From Daphnia carinata (taxonomy: Eukaryota > Arthropoda > Branchiopoda > Diplostraca > Daphniidae): 64,000 nt of DNA. Position numbers and translations under genes: made by a program. Under the pieces are notes generated by a model. The model had not been told where the DNA came from, made no database searches, and was given only the letters and a program-made list of their open reading frames with translations. The stretch spans positions 3,595,679-3,659,678 of the forward strand of contig NC_081338.1 of assembly GCF_022539665.2 (NCBI RefSeq), given 5' to 3'. Shown piece by piece: positions 63,266-64,000 of this stretch (position 1 is the first letter of the stretch; each line of letters opens with the position of its first letter).

Positions 63266-64000
63266 ATCGCAATTACAGCAACAAGTTGCGCAAAACCAGA
63301 CACACAATACAATGCCCATTAATCGTGTTATCACCAATGTAATAAAACGTTCACCCGTTGGCTATGATATGCAAAAAATAAAAGGATTGTAGCTAATGGC
63401 ATTTTGAGGGGAATAAACGAAAAATGAACGTGGAGAAAGGTGTTTACGGGAGAGACCTTAAGTTTTAGATTTCTTATGATAACTTCAGGCTGTTGGGTTT
63501 AATGATAAGAGCTAGACAGCTGGTCGATTGTGCTTTCAATTATACACGATCAATACAAAAGGATGGCGAAACAGACTGAGAGTGGATACTGAACATGTTT
63601 GCGTCTCCTTCGATCCGCTTTCCTTTTCTTAGAGTCCTTGTAGTTTTTTCCCTCTCTTTCCCTGGTGCTGGAAGATGACAAGAAGCTTGTGCTGCAACGG
63701 TACACAAGAGGAGAGGTAGGAAAGGTGGGAGGAATAAAACACAGCAAAATAGTACGGCTTGAGCGTGAGGTCCTTGATGAGCGGGTTCTGAAAACCTTTT
63801 GAATCCGAAGGCTCACTGCTTCATTGATCTACCAGCCGACCTTCGTCCCTGTTCGAGTTCCACTTTATACATAAAGCGGGCGGGATTAAAAACGGAAAAG
63901 ACGTCTCAGCCATGTGTGGCCAATTATAGGACTCACGAACAGTTCGTGGAAATCTCATATTAAATATACGCTTGCACAAATCACTCTTTAAAAAGCTCGT
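63266..64000. other. Right edge of window
   Basis: Right of the exon 3 remnant. Exon 1-2 remnants of the opsin pseudogene would be expected here or beyond, but I could not recognise them. No other gene is supported. Confidence 0.4.

Overview
The window looks like genomic DNA of a branchiopod crustacean, most likely Daphnia. It is animal DNA with very short introns (often 60-90 bp), TATA plus TCAGT-type initiator promoters, arthropod receptor families (a divergent ionotropic receptor and arthropsin-like opsins), and compact genes separated by A/T-rich spacers. I read coding exons by translation, splice sites and frame continuity across junctions. Family names rest on recognisable motifs, not on a database search.

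Layout. 0-2.7 kb (minus): a DOT1-type histone H3K79 methyltransferase. 3.9-5.8 kb (minus): an intronless ionotropic receptor. 7.4-19.6 kb: a cluster of five small-exon genes for secreted Tyr-rich low-complexity proteins on both strands (7.4, 9.8, 15.3, 17.0 and 19.1 kb), interrupted by a CaMKK-type kinase at 12.2-13.8 kb. Two of the five (9.8 and 17.0 kb) are clear paralogs built on a seven-residue repeat. 20.0-20.5 kb: a small unknown gene. 21.0-24.8 kb: two tandem RNase H1-like genes; the downstream one has intact carboxylates and the other has lost three of four. 25.6-33.0 kb: one large cadherin gene of the PCDH15/Cad99C type. 38.8-56.3 kb: two opsin paralogs in tandem on the minus strand with identical internal exon sizes and unusually long cytoplasmic tails. 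62.45-63.27 kb: the wreck of a third opsin copy. The remaining spacers (33.0-38.8, 43.5-50.7, 56.3-62.4 kb) show homopolymer tracts and no gene I can support.

The most unusual parts are the secreted heptad-repeat cluster, with a homogenised 22-copy 21-bp core and a matching promoter element in the two paralogs; the active/inactive RNase H pair that differs by one cleanly inserted or lost intron; and the opsin array with two long-tailed copies and one dead copy. Genes in the cluster probably contribute to an extracellular Tyr-rich material (cuticle, eggshell, glue or similar), but nothing in the sequence says which.
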